Origin: Paenibacillus harenae
GTDB lineage: Bacteria; Bacillota; Bacilli; Paenibacillales; Paenibacillaceae
Assembly (NCBI RefSeq): GCF_030812415.1
Contig: NZ_JAUSST010000005.1
Span: forward strand, 310,001 to 374,000
Direction: 5' to 3'
DNA length: 64,000 bases
Shown: positions 31,031-39,013 of the stretch, in pieces
Position numbering within the stretch: the first letter of the stretch is position 1
How the letters are laid out: each line of letters starts with the position of its first letter
The notes under the pieces: generated by a model
Database searches by the model: none
Seen by the model: the letters and a program-made list of their open reading frames with translations, nothing else
What the model was told of the DNA's origin: nothing
Made by a program: the position numbers and the translations under genes

Positions 31031-33256
31031 ATGCTGAAGGGGAAGGAAGCGCTTCGGGAGCATCTATCGGAGATGGACGGCTTGCTCGAGCGCCTGCCCG
31101 CGTGGATGGCCGGGCAATACGACCCGGAGAGCGGCGGCTTCTATTACGCCCGCAGCTCGCGGCTGTCGGCAAACCGCCGGCCGGATATCGAGTCCACGGC
31201 GCAGGCGCTGAACATGCTGGAGCGGCTTGGCTTGCTGGAGGCGATGCCGGCCGCCGTTAAGGTGAATATGATTCATTTTTTCAAGAGCAGGCAGGAGCCG
31301 GAATCGGGTTATTTCTATGATCATGATCCCTGTATGAGAGAAGACGAGGTCATGGTATCGAGGGCCCTCGGATATAGCGCGAACGCGCTTCGCAAGCTGG
31401 GCGCGGCGCCGACTCATCCGCTGCCTGACGCGGCGAAGCAGGCGCCTTTTTATATGCGATCGCCGGAGGCGTATTTGAAGTGGCTTCAGAGCATCGATCT
31501 AAGCAACAGCTGGCGCGGCTGCGATCGGCTTTGCTGCTCTCATGTGTATGTGAAGCAGCTGCCGGAGCCGGAACGGTCGGCTTTTGCTCAGACGGCGTTT
31601 CGTTTTTTCGCGGAAACGCAGGATCGGGACAGCGGCTTATGGGGCGAAGGCGCCTTATACGAGCGAATATCCGGCACGTTCAAGCTGCATACGTTTTATA
31701 GCGGATTTCAGACGCCGATGCCGCATACGGAGCAATTGGCCGCGAGCATCTTGCTTGGCTTGCGACATGAAGAGGCGAGCGATATGTGCTACATTCGCAA
31801 TCCCGTTCATTTGCTTTCGTATATTCGGCCCGCTATGAAAGAGGAGGATCTAAGACTTGTATTGCGGACGACGCTATACAATATGAGCAGGTTACTGAGG
31901 TCGGACGGAGGAATTTCCAGAGAGCTGGCGCATTCGCCTTCCGCGCCCAACGTGGCGCAGGTGAAGAACGGCGCGTCGTATCCCGGCATGCCGAAGCCCG
32001 TCCATCTGAGCGAAGGATTGGTCGAAGGCGATATGAACGCGGCAACCCAGGCGCTGCTCATCCGCTCCTTATGTTATGCGATGGCGGATGAGACTCCGCC
32101 GAAGCTCGTGCAGCGGGCGGATGAATTTTATGACGGGATGATGGAGAGGAGAACTTTATTCATGTTACACCCTACGATTGCAACTCCGATGGAGTGGGCA
32201 AGAGCTGCCTGCGATTCGCTAATGAGCGTTTACTTGCCGGAAGAGCTCCCTCCCGCGAGCCGCTGGCATTATCATCAAGGCGTCTTCCTGTGCGGCATGG
32301 AAATGCTGTGGGAGGCGGAACGGGACCAGCGATACGACGCCTATATTAAACGGTACGTGGATAGGCTGGTCGATGACCACGGCAATTTCGACTTTGCCCG
32401 CGACGAGCTCGATGCGATTCAGGCGGGCCTGCTGCTGTTCCGTCTGGACGAGCGGAACGGTGGGAGCAAGTATCGCGCTGCGGCCGATAAGCTGCGCTAC
32501 TTGTTCCATACGCTTAACCGGACATCCGAAGGCGGCTTCTGGCATAAGGATAAATACGCGTACAATATGTGGCTCGATGGCCTTTACATGGGCGGCGTCT
32601 TCGCTTTGAAATACGCTAAGCTATACGGCGATACCGGATTGCGCGATATGGCGCTCCATCAGGAACGGCTTATGCGGCGTTATATGCGCGACGAGCGGAC
32701 GGGTTTGCTTTACCATGCGTGGGACGAGAGCCGGCGCATGCCCTGGGCGGATCGGGAAACGGGCTGCTCTCCCGAGTTCTGGGGGCGTTCGCTCGGATGG
32801 TACGGCCTTGCGCTCGCGCAGTTTCTGGACGAACTGCCGGAGGAGCACGCGGGCCGCAATGAACTTGCATCGTCTTTGGCCGACTTCGCGGAGGCGCTTG
32901 CGCGCTATCAGGACGCGGAGAGCGGACTGTGGTATCAGGTCGTTGATAAGGGGTATTTAGCCGATAATTGGCTGGAGACGTCCTGTACTTGCCTGTTCGT
33001 CTACACGCTAGCCAAGGCCTACAAGTTCGGATTAGTAGGCGAAGCTTGCTTGAATGCGGCGAAGCGAGGTTATGAAGGGCTAACGCGGGTGCTGCAATTT
33101 GACGAGAAGGGTCGCTTTATTCTGCCCGACATCTGCATCGGCACATCCGCGGGCGACTACGAGAACTACGTCACCCGCCCGACAAGCCAGAACGATCTGC
33201 ACGGCGTCGGCGCGTTCGTCATGGCGAGCGTCGAGATGCAGGCGCTGCTAGGCTAA
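31031..33256 (+). CDS. Two-domain protein: N-terminal alpha/alpha barrel plus C-terminal GH105
   Basis: This 741-residue cytosolic protein is twice the size of a normal GH105 enzyme. Residues about 375-741 match YteR/YesR unsaturated rhamnogalacturonyl hydrolases, which cleave the unsaturated uronic acid from imported pectin fragments. The matching segments are 'YNMWLDGLYMGGVFALKYA' (catalytic Asp of this motif present), 'GCSPEFWGRSLGWYGLALAQFLDELPE' and 'WYQVVD......NWLETSCTCLFVYTLAKA'. Residues 1-370 look like another alpha-toroid of the prenyltransferase/terpene-cyclase type ('YDPESGGFYYARSSRLSANRRPDIESTAQALNMLERLGLL', 'SGYFYDHDP'). It carries no recognised catalytic motif and may be a substrate-holding or degenerate hydrolase domain. 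Last gene of the importer operon. Confidence 0.88.
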   Translation: MLKGKEALREHLSEMDGLLERLPAWMAGQYDPESGGFYYARSSRLSANRRPDIESTAQALNMLERLGLLEAMPAAVKVNMIHFFKSRQEPESGYFYDHDPCMREDEVMVSRALGYSANALRKLGAAPTHPLPDAAKQAPFYMRSPEAYLKWLQSIDLSNSWRGCDRLCCSHVYVKQLPEPERSAFAQTAFRFFAETQDRDSGLWGEGALYERISGTFKLHTFYSGFQTPMPHTEQLAASILLGLRHEEASDMCYIRNPVHLLSYIRPAMKEEDLRLVLRTTLYNMSRLLRSDGGISRELAHSPSAPNVAQVKNGASYPGMPKPVHLSEGLVEGDMNAATQALLIRSLCYAMADETPPKLVQRADEFYDGMMERRTLFMLHPTIATPMEWARAACDSLMSVYLPEELPPASRWHYHQGVFLCGMEMLWEAERDQRYDAYIKRYVDRLVDDHGNFDFARDELDAIQAGLLLFRLDERNGGSKYRAAADKLRYLFHTLNRTSEGGFWHKDKYAYNMWLDGLYMGGVFALKYAKLYGDTGLRDMALHQERLMRRYMRDERTGLLYHAWDESRRMPWADRETGCSPEFWGRSLGWYGLALAQFLDELPEEHAGRNELASSLADFAEALARYQDAESGLWYQVVDKGYLADNWLETSCTCLFVYTLAKAYKFGLVGEACLNAAKRGYEGLTRVLQFDEKGRFILPDICIGTSAGDYENYVTRPTSQNDLHGVGAFVMASVEMQALLG

Positions 33257-33262
33257 TAAACG

Positions 33263-33311
33263 AAGAGCTGTCCGTGAGAGAGATGTTTGCTCTTCGAGGA
33301 CAGCTCTTTTT
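33263..33311. terminator. Bidirectional terminator between convergent genes
   Basis: AAGAGCTGTCC (33263-33273) pairs with GGACAGCTCTT (33298-33308), followed by further T. It ends the GH105 operon on the plus strand; the minus-strand amino-acid importer ends at 33313, right beside it. Confidence 0.85.
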
Positions 33312-33312
33312 G

Positions 33313-34035
33313 TTAAAGGACCTGCTCCAGAAACTTGATAGCCCGTTCGCTTTGCGGCTTCGCGAAGAAGCTCGCAGGCTCCGAGCGCTCGACCAATCTG
33401 CCTCCGTCGAGAAAATAGACGGTGCTCGCCGCATCGCGCGCGAATCTCATTTCATGCGTCACGATGAGCATCGTCATGCCGCTATCGGCCAGGCCGCGAA
33501 TAACGGCGAGCACTTCCTTCACCATCTCCGGATCAAGCGCCGAGGTGGGCTCGTCGAACAGCATGATGTCCGGCTCCATCGCGAGGCTCCGGGCGATCGC
33601 GACGCGCTGCTTCTGGCCGCCGGACAGCCTGGAAGGGTAGCTGTCCGCTTTGTCCGCGAGACCGACGCGTACGAGCAGCTCTTTCGCTTTGGAGCGTGCC
33701 TCCTCCATCGGCATGCGCTTCACTTTGCGGGGCGCGAACGTAATGTTGTCGATGACCGTCATATGCGGGAACAGATGGAAATGCTGAAATACCATGCCGA
33801 TGTGCTGCCTCGCTTTCGTTATATCGGTCCCTTTGTCGGTAATGACGGTACCGTCAATGACGATGCTGCCGGAGGTCGGCGTCTCGAGCAGGTTCAAGCA
33901 ACGAAGAAACGTCGATTTGCCAGAGCCCGAAGGTCCGATCAGCGCAACGACCTCGCCGCGCTCGACGGTTGTCGTGATGCCCTTCAGCACTTGGTTTTTG
34001 CCGAAGGTTTTGGTTAGATCCGTCACGTTAATCAC
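33313..34035 (-). CDS. Polar amino-acid ABC importer, ATP-binding subunit (GlnQ-like)
   Basis: This 240-residue ATPase has Walker A GPSGSGKST, Q-loop FQHFHLF, signature LSGGQKQRVAIARSLA, Walker B IMLFDEPTSALDPE and switch His THEM. The GlnQ-type polar amino-acid family is indicated by 'MVFQHFHLFPHMTVIDN' and 'EMVKEVLAVI'. The GTG start at 34035 follows AAAGGAGG by 10 bases; a longer reading lacks a site. It overlaps the stop of the fused transporter gene by 8 bases, so the two form a complete two-gene importer. Confidence 0.94.
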   Translation of the reverse strand: MINVTDLTKTFGKNQVLKGITTTVERGEVVALIGPSGSGKSTFLRCLNLLETPTSGSIVIDGTVITDKGTDITKARQHIGMVFQHFHLFPHMTVIDNITFAPRKVKRMPMEEARSKAKELLVRVGLADKADSYPSRLSGGQKQRVAIARSLAMEPDIMLFDEPTSALDPEMVKEVLAVIRGLADSGMTMLIVTHEMRFARDAASTVYFLDGGRLVERSEPASFFAKPQSERAIKFLEQVL

Positions 34036-35536
34036 TGCGGCGAAGCCTCCTTTCGAGCAAATGGGCAAGCGAGGTCAGAACGAGCACGAGCACGTAGTAG
34101 ATGACGCCGACGAACAGCAGCGCCTCCAGCGCCCGGAATTCGATCGATTGGACGACATTGGCCCGCCGCATCAAGTCCTGCACGCCGATCACGGAGACGA
34201 GCGACGACTCCTTTAACAAAGCGACGCATTCGTTGACTAGCGCGGGCAATATCGTGCGCAGCGCCTGCGGAAAAATAATGCTGACCATCATTGTCCGGTA
34301 AGGGATTCCGAGCGCCATGGCCGCCTCGCGCTGGCCGCGGTCGACCGCCATAATGCCGCCGCGGATCGTCTCCGACAAATAGGCGGCGGAGTTGAGGCCG
34401 AATGCAAGACCTGCCGCGAGCAAAGGCGATATATCGTAGCGGAACAGCTGCGGCGTCGCGTAATAGATGAGAAAAAGCTGCAGAAGCAGCGGCGTGCCGC
34501 GGAACACCGATGTGTAGGCGGTCGCGAACCATTGCAGCGGCATGATTCCGGAAATTTTGAACAGCGACAATATTGTTCCCCACACGAATCCGAACAAGGC
34601 GGAGACGAATGTGAAGAGAAGCGTCACGTAGATGCCGCGAAGCATGTACGGTGCGTATTGCCCAAGCATGCCGAAATCCAGGTTTAGCTGCTTCAGCGGC
34701 CCGGCTTCTTCCTCCTCCGTCGCGAACCATTGCTTGATCATATCGTCGAGTTTGCCGTTCTCGCTTATTTCGCCAAGTACGCGATTGAAGTCATCGACCA
34801 GCGGCGATTGCTTCGGAAATGCGATGGCGTAACCGTCCTCCTGTCCGGCTGCCGGAATGAAATGATGGACAAGATCCGGATTGGCACTCGTGTATTCGAC
34901 GGCTACCGCATCTTCAAGGATGACGGCGTCGACGCGGCCCGTCTTCAGCTCTTGAACGAGATCGGGTATGCGGTTCAGCTTCTTAAGCTGCACGTCCTGA
35001 AGCGACTCGGCGAACGTATCCTGCGTCGACCCGAGCTGGGCTCCGACCCGCTTGCCCTTCAATGATTCGGTGGACGCGTAGGGCGAGTTCGATTTGGAGA
35101 CGATCGTATTGCGCGCGACATAGTAAATGGAAGAAAAATCGACGTTTTGCTTCCGTTCCTCGGTCGCGGACATGCCGGACATGACGAAGTCGACACGACC
35201 CGTCTGCAGAGCGGCAATTAGTCCATTGAAATCCATGCTCTCGATTTCCATTTCATATCCCAGGCGGCTGGTGATATACTTGGCTATATCGATATCAAGG
35301 CCGACGATTTCTCCGCCATGCAAGGCATCTACGCTTTCGTAAGGCGGGTAATCGGGCGACGTTCCCATGATAAGCTTGGGCTTGTTCTCTGGCGAAGTCG
35401 CGTCCGCGGAGCCCTCATTCAGTACGGGTATGCTATTTTGCCGATGAATCGACTGTTGGATGAAACCTGCGGCGAGGATCAAGATAGCGGCGGCGACAAG
35501 CGCCGCATAGATGCGGTTGAGCTTTTTTGTGGTCAT
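34028..35536 (-). CDS. Fused solute-binding/permease subunit of an amino-acid ABC importer
   Basis: This 502-residue protein joins two usual subunits. Residues about 10-28 are an N-terminal membrane anchor. Residues about 53-270 form a type 3 extracellular binding domain ('MGTSPDYPPYESVD....GEIVGLDIDIAKYITSRLGYEMEIESMDFNGLIAALQTGRVDFVMSGMSATEERK', with the ligand-binding Arg region). Residues about 285-500 are a HisM-type permease with the coupling loop 'REAAMALGIPYRTMMVSIIFPQAL'. Such fusions are known in Firmicutes. The ligand is probably a polar amino acid; which one is not readable. Confidence 0.93.
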   Translation of the reverse strand: MTTKKLNRIYAALVAAAILILAAGFIQQSIHRQNSIPVLNEGSADATSPENKPKLIMGTSPDYPPYESVDALHGGEIVGLDIDIAKYITSRLGYEMEIESMDFNGLIAALQTGRVDFVMSGMSATEERKQNVDFSSIYYVARNTIVSKSNSPYASTESLKGKRVGAQLGSTQDTFAESLQDVQLKKLNRIPDLVQELKTGRVDAVILEDAVAVEYTSANPDLVHHFIPAAGQEDGYAIAFPKQSPLVDDFNRVLGEISENGKLDDMIKQWFATEEEEAGPLKQLNLDFGMLGQYAPYMLRGIYVTLLFTFVSALFGFVWGTILSLFKISGIMPLQWFATAYTSVFRGTPLLLQLFLIYYATPQLFRYDISPLLAAGLAFGLNSAAYLSETIRGGIMAVDRGQREAAMALGIPYRTMMVSIIFPQALRTILPALVNECVALLKESSLVSVIGVQDLMRRANVVQSIEFRALEALLFVGVIYYVLVLVLTSLAHLLERRLRRSD

Positions 35537-35560
35537 GGCTGCCTCTCTCGGATGAACTGA

Positions 35561-35599
35561 TAACTATTGTTACTATAACCATCAACCGGAATAACTATT
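35561..35599 (-). promoter_or_regulatory. Possible promoter/operator of the amino-acid importer
   Basis: On the minus strand TTGATG (35585-35580) and TATCAG (35562-35557) are 17 bases apart, a weak sigma-A match. TAACTATT occurs twice in direct orientation at 35561-35568 and 35592-35599, flanking the -35 region, and could be half-sites for a regulator. Confidence 0.35.
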
Positions 35600-35682
35600 T
35601 GGCACGGCCGTACATTTTGAGGGAACGGCCTGCAGCCTAAGCCGTATAACAACAAAAAAGGAACGGAAGGGAGGTGAATCCA

Positions 35683-36018
35683 TTGTTCGAGCTTGAATGG
35701 CATGATATATTTCCGTACTTATTATCGATTAGTCTGCTCTGCTCCTTCGCCTATGCTTACGCGACTCATGTGAACAAGAACGCTTATGCGTTCATGGAGG
35801 GAAGCAGAGAGGTTAGCCTGCTGCTGCCAATACTGCCCGAAGCGCTATGGCGTACCATTCCGATCCGCCACCGGCTCGTTAGGAGAGAGAAGCGGAAGGA
35901 ATCCCCGGATGACGACATAACCGATTGCATTTCCTCGTTTGTACGCGCTAGTTCATACAAACGAGGAGGATTTTTATGCAAACAAGCAACAACAAGGGGT
36001 TCACTTTCGCTTTCCTGA
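35683..36018 (+). CDS. Candidate MifM-like regulatory leader ORF upstream of yidC
   Basis: TTG 35683 follows GGGAGG by 8 bases (a GTG at 35674 inside that site is less likely). The 111-residue product has one N-terminal membrane segment (IFPYLLSISLLCSFAYAYATHV), a middle hydrophobic stretch (EVSLLLPILPEALWRTI), a strongly basic run (RHRLVRREKRK) and an acidic cluster SPDDDITD at residues 74-81. The frame then reads through the 11-bp hairpin that holds part of the yidC ribosome binding site and overlaps yidC by 43 bases. This is the same plan as B. subtilis MifM, whose nascent chain stalls the ribosome when membrane insertion fails and so opens the yidC2 start. Sequence similarity to MifM itself is not claimed; the homology of function is an inference from layout. 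Confidence 0.6.
   Translation: MFELEWHDIFPYLLSISLLCSFAYAYATHVNKNAYAFMEGSREVSLLLPILPEALWRTIPIRHRLVRREKRKESPDDDITDCISSFVRASSYKRGGFLCKQATTRGSLSLS
35933..35969 (+). promoter_or_regulatory. Hairpin masking part of the yidC ribosome binding site
   Basis: CCTCGTTTGTA (35933-35943) pairs perfectly with TACAAACGAGG (35956-35966) around a 12-base loop. The yidC ribosome binding site GAGGAGG (35963-35969) is half inside the 3' arm. A ribosome halted on the acidic codons of the leader ORF (35908-35925) would reach the 5' arm and open it. Confidence 0.75.
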
Positions 36019-36818
36019 TGAACAACCGTTTCTTCATGATCGGTCTTATGCTTGCTGCGCTGCTGCTCATTAGCGGCTGCGGGACGGCAAGCGGCACGAT
36101 TGATGGCGATACGCCGGGTTTCTTCAACCACTATGTTATTTATCCGCTATCGGCTTCGATCCAGTATATAGCCGGAATGTTCGCTGGCAATTACGGTATT
36201 GCGGTCATCGCGATCACGATTATTATCCGTTTGCTGCTATTGCCGCTTATGATGAGACAGTACCGTTCGCAGGCGACGATGAAAGAGAAGATGGCGGTTC
36301 TTCAGCCGGAGCTGAAGCAGCTTCAAGATAAATACAAAGGCAAGAGCGATGTCGATTCGAAGCAAAAGATGCAGCAGGAAACGCTACAGCTTTATCAGAA
36401 GCATCAGGTTAACCCGCTTGCGATCGGCTGTCTGCCGATGCTTATTCAATTGCCGATTCTGACCGGTTTGTACTCGGCCATCAAGCTGACGCCGGAGCTT
36501 GCGGAGCATTCCTTCTTATGGTTTCAGCTCGGATCGCCCGATTATATTCTGCCGATCCTTGCCGGGCTCGTTTATTTGGTGCAGTTCAAGGTGTCGCAGA
36601 CCGGCGTGGATATGACGGGGCAACAGAAGCAGATGCAATTCATCGGGTACCTGTCACCGATTATGATGACGGTATTCGCGTTTACGGCACCGGCGGCGAT
36701 CTCGCTTTACTGGGTGACCGGCGGCTTGTTCATGATTGCTCAATCGTATTTGGCCAAAAAAATATATGCGCCCCAGCCCCGGTCCGAGAACGCTGCGGCA
36801 GTGGAACAGAAGGCGTAA
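35976..36818 (+). CDS. yidC: Membrane protein insertase YidC (YidC2/SpoIIIJ type)
   Basis: This 280-residue insertase inserts proteins into the membrane alone or with SecYEG. It has a lipoprotein signal with lipobox LISGC, then five membrane segments. The functionally essential Arg of the hydrophilic groove is in TIIIRLLLLP, followed by the coiled cytosolic loop 'QPELKQLQDKYKGKSDVDSKQKMQQETLQLYQKHQVNPLAGCLPMLIQLPI' region (here VNPLAIGCLPML). It is not next to rnpA/rpmH, where the housekeeping copy usually lies, so it is probably the second, inducible copy. Expression is likely controlled by the upstream leader ORF and hairpin. Confidence 0.94.
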   Translation: MQTSNNKGFTFAFLMNNRFFMIGLMLAALLLISGCGTASGTIDGDTPGFFNHYVIYPLSASIQYIAGMFAGNYGIAVIAITIIIRLLLLPLMMRQYRSQATMKEKMAVLQPELKQLQDKYKGKSDVDSKQKMQQETLQLYQKHQVNPLAIGCLPMLIQLPILTGLYSAIKLTPELAEHSFLWFQLGSPDYILPILAGLVYLVQFKVSQTGVDMTGQQKQMQFIGYLSPIMMTVFAFTAPAAISLYWVTGGLFMIAQSYLAKKIYAPQPRSENAAAVEQKA

Positions 36819-36836
36819 ATCAAGGGAGATGCAGGA

Positions 36837-37661
36837 ATGTCCGTCGGTGTATTAGCCCACTTGTTCGGCAGTTTGCCGTATAAAGAGCTTGCTCCAAAAG
36901 TAGCAGAGAAAGGGTTTGCGCATGTACAGCTAGCGCTGTGGAAGGCAATCAGCGATATCGACTTCAGCAAGCCGGGCAATCTGAGCCCGGGTCTTGCAAG
37001 CGCGATTGGCGAGCAGTTCGATCGGAATGGCGTCTCCATATCGGTGCTTGGTTGCTATGTGCATCTATTCGACCGCAATGAAGACGTTCGACGCGCGAAC
37101 GTGAACCGGTTCAAGGAGCTGCTTCGATATGCGAAGCAGTTCGGCGCGCCGATGGTTGCCGCGGAAACGGGGCGCAACGAGGGCGGCGACTACACCGAGC
37201 GCGACTGGACGGTAATGAAGTCGACGCTGGAGGAGCTTGCCGAGGAAGCGGAGCGCTGGGGCGTATACGTCGGACTGGAAGCCGCGGGCGGACATTTGAT
37301 CGGCACGGCGCCGGAGTTGGCGCGCATGCTGGAGGAGGTGCCCTCCTCCATGGTCGGCGTCGTGATCGATCCGGGCAATTTGCTGAACGAGGCGAACTTC
37401 GCTCGTCAGAACGAAGTCATCGAGGAAGCGTTCGAGCTGCTCGGCGACCGAATTATAGCCGCCCATGCGAAGGATCGCCTTCTGCTTCCTGACGGCAGCC
37501 TCAGCACGATGCCGGCTGGATTCGGCGAGATGAACTACGAGCTGTACATGAAGCTGCTGAACCGCTGCAAGCCGCATGTCCACATCGTAATGGAAGAGGC
37601 CAAGGAGCATCAGATGGCGCATTCCAAATCGTACATCGAGGGCATCCGCAGCCGAGTGTAA
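36837..37661 (+). CDS. Sugar phosphate isomerase/epimerase-like TIM-barrel protein
   Basis: This 274-residue protein belongs to the xylose-isomerase-like AP-endonuclease 2 superfamily. Metal-binding positions are visible as GLEAAGGH (Glu near residue 143), VVIDPGN (Asp near 178), AAHAKDR (His near 205) and VMEEAK (Glu near 248). It starts 18 bases after the yidC stop with GGGAG upstream, so it may be co-transcribed with yidC. The substrate is unknown; relatives act on keto/aldo sugars or inositol derivatives. Confidence 0.88.
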   Translation: MSVGVLAHLFGSLPYKELAPKVAEKGFAHVQLALWKAISDIDFSKPGNLSPGLASAIGEQFDRNGVSISVLGCYVHLFDRNEDVRRANVNRFKELLRYAKQFGAPMVAAETGRNEGGDYTERDWTVMKSTLEELAEEAERWGVYVGLEAAGGHLIGTAPELARMLEEVPSSMVGVVIDPGNLLNEANFARQNEVIEEAFELLGDRIIAAHAKDRLLLPDGSLSTMPAGFGEMNYELYMKLLNRCKPHVHIVMEEAKEHQMAHSKSYIEGIRSRV

Positions 37662-37681
37662 TGGATGACGCAGGATATGCG

Positions 37682-37760
37682 GGATAGCGAAACAAACTTT
37701 CGTTATTTCTTCGGAGTCGCCTATCACAATGCTGAATAGCGAAAAAAGTTTGCGTTATTC
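37682..37760. repeat. Interspersed element, family D (two units)
   Basis: Two near-palindromic units, core ATAGCGAAA-N6-TTTCGTTATT and ATAGCGAAA-N5-TTTGCGTTATT, start at 37682 and 37733, exactly 51 bp apart. The size, symmetry and spacing match half of the four-unit families A-C. No further units were found in the gap. Confidence 0.65.
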
Positions 37761-37778
37761 ACGCCTAGAATAAAAAAG

Positions 37779-37832
37779 GAAGGGGATGTCCCTCCGGGTA
37801 GGCCAACCGTCTGCCCGGGAGACATCCCCTTC
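37779..37832 (-). terminator. Strong terminator of the chromate-transporter operon
   Basis: GAAGGGGATGTC (37779-37790) pairs perfectly with GACATCCCCTTC (37821-37832), with a second inner stem CTCCGGG/CCCGGGAG. On the minus strand it is followed by TTTTTT, just past the stop at 37840. Confidence 0.88.
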
Positions 37833-37839
37833 TTACTCG

Positions 37840-38385
37840 TTAGACCACGTTCAAGTGCGGTATTACTAACCCTCCGTAGATGAAGGCGGCCACGATGACG
37901 ATAGCCGGATGGATCTTGCGGAACTGTATCGCCCAGAAGGCGACCGCCGCGATGATAAGCGATTGAATGAGGCCGATCGATTCGACGGAGCTCTCGGCCA
38001 TCTGCCAAGTGAGCAGCAGCATCATGATGGCGATGACGGGCTGAACGAGCAGCGTCATCCCTTTCACGACCGGCGATTGCCGGTGCTTCTGCAGCACCTT
38101 CAGCAGCAGAATGAGCGCAACCGCCGACGGCACGACGGTAGCGGCCAAAGCGAGCAACGCGCCGCCCCAGCCTGCGACGTCATAGCCGACGAACGCGGCG
38201 ATCTTCGTCGCGATTGGTCCTGGAAGCGCATTGCCGAGAGCGAGGATGTTGGAAAACTCCGTTGACGTCGTCCACTCATGGTTCGTTACGATTTCCCGGT
38301 ACATAAGCGGAATGGAGGCCGGTCCTCCGCCGTAGCCAAGCACGTTGGCGATAAAAAATCCGATAATCAAATTAATCCAATCCAC
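37840..38385 (-). CDS. Chromate transporter, single-domain subunit (second of pair)
   Basis: This 181-residue membrane protein is half of a CHR-family transporter. The CHR signatures are present: GYGGGPASIPLMY near the start and NALPGPIATKIAAFVGYDVAG. In B. subtilis two such halves (YwrA and YwrB) act together to export chromate. The GTG start at 38385 follows AAGGAGG by 9 bases and overlaps the partner gene by 14 bases, which shows co-translation. A longer reading has no ribosome binding site. Confidence 0.92.
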   Translation of the reverse strand: MDWINLIIGFFIANVLGYGGGPASIPLMYREIVTNHEWTTSTEFSNILALGNALPGPIATKIAAFVGYDVAGWGGALLALAATVVPSAVALILLLKVLQKHRQSPVVKGMTLLVQPVIAIMMLLLTWQMAESSVESIGLIQSLIIAAVAFWAIQFRKIHPAIVIVAAFIYGGLVIPHLNVV

Positions 38386-39010
38386 GCGTTGCACCCTCCT
38401 TCTGCTGCGGCTTATGACGATCCAGCTTGCGTTCTTTTCTCCGCTTAATGGCAGCAACCGTCTTCAGGTGAAACGCGCCATACCCTAAAAATAATACGAT
38501 TACGATAGCAGGGTGCAGATGAATGCCTTGAAGCAGGCCGAACGAGAGGGCGAAGAAGCCGATCCCGACATAGATGCCGAGCCCCTTCACGGCGCGCTCG
38601 CCGAATTCGTAAGCCATCATGCCAAGCATGACCGCAATCACCGGCGTCACCGCTCCGATCATTCCTTGCACGAACGCCGCGCTGCTTAAATATTGCACGA
38701 AGGAGAGCAGGGCGATCATCGAAATGCCGGAGGGCACGATATGCGCCAGCACGGCGACAATAGCGCCGAGCACGCCCTTCTGCCGATAGCCGAGATAAGC
38801 GGCGATCTTAGTCGCGATCGGACCAGGCAGCGCGTTGGCAAGAGCAAGAATTTCCCCGAACTCTTCATCCTCCAGCCACTTATAATGATTCACGGCTTCG
38901 TATCGGATGAGCGGAATAACCGATGGTCCTCCGCCGTAGCCGATAATGCCCGTCTTCATAAGCGCCCATGTCAACTGCGTATACATATTATCGCGGAATG
39001 CACTCGCCAT
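38372..39010 (-). CDS. Chromate transporter, single-domain subunit (first of pair)
   Basis: This 212-residue membrane protein carries the CHR signatures GYGGGPSVIPLIRYEAV and NALPGPIATKIAAYLGYRQKG. It has a basic C-terminal tail (KRRKERKLDRHKPQQKEG) that its partner lacks. It sits 3 bases after the Lrp-family regulator and overlaps the second half-transporter, so all three form one operon, as in the B. subtilis ywrC-ywrB-ywrA cluster. Confidence 0.93.
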   Translation of the reverse strand: MASAFRDNMYTQLTWALMKTGIIGYGGGPSVIPLIRYEAVNHYKWLEDEEFGEILALANALPGPIATKIAAYLGYRQKGVLGAIVAVLAHIVPSGISMIALLSFVQYLSSAAFVQGMIGAVTPVIAVMLGMMAYEFGERAVKGLGIYVGIGFFALSFGLLQGIHLHPAIVIVLFLGYGAFHLKTVAAIKRRKERKLDRHKPQQKEGATRGLD

Positions 39011-39013
39011 CGT

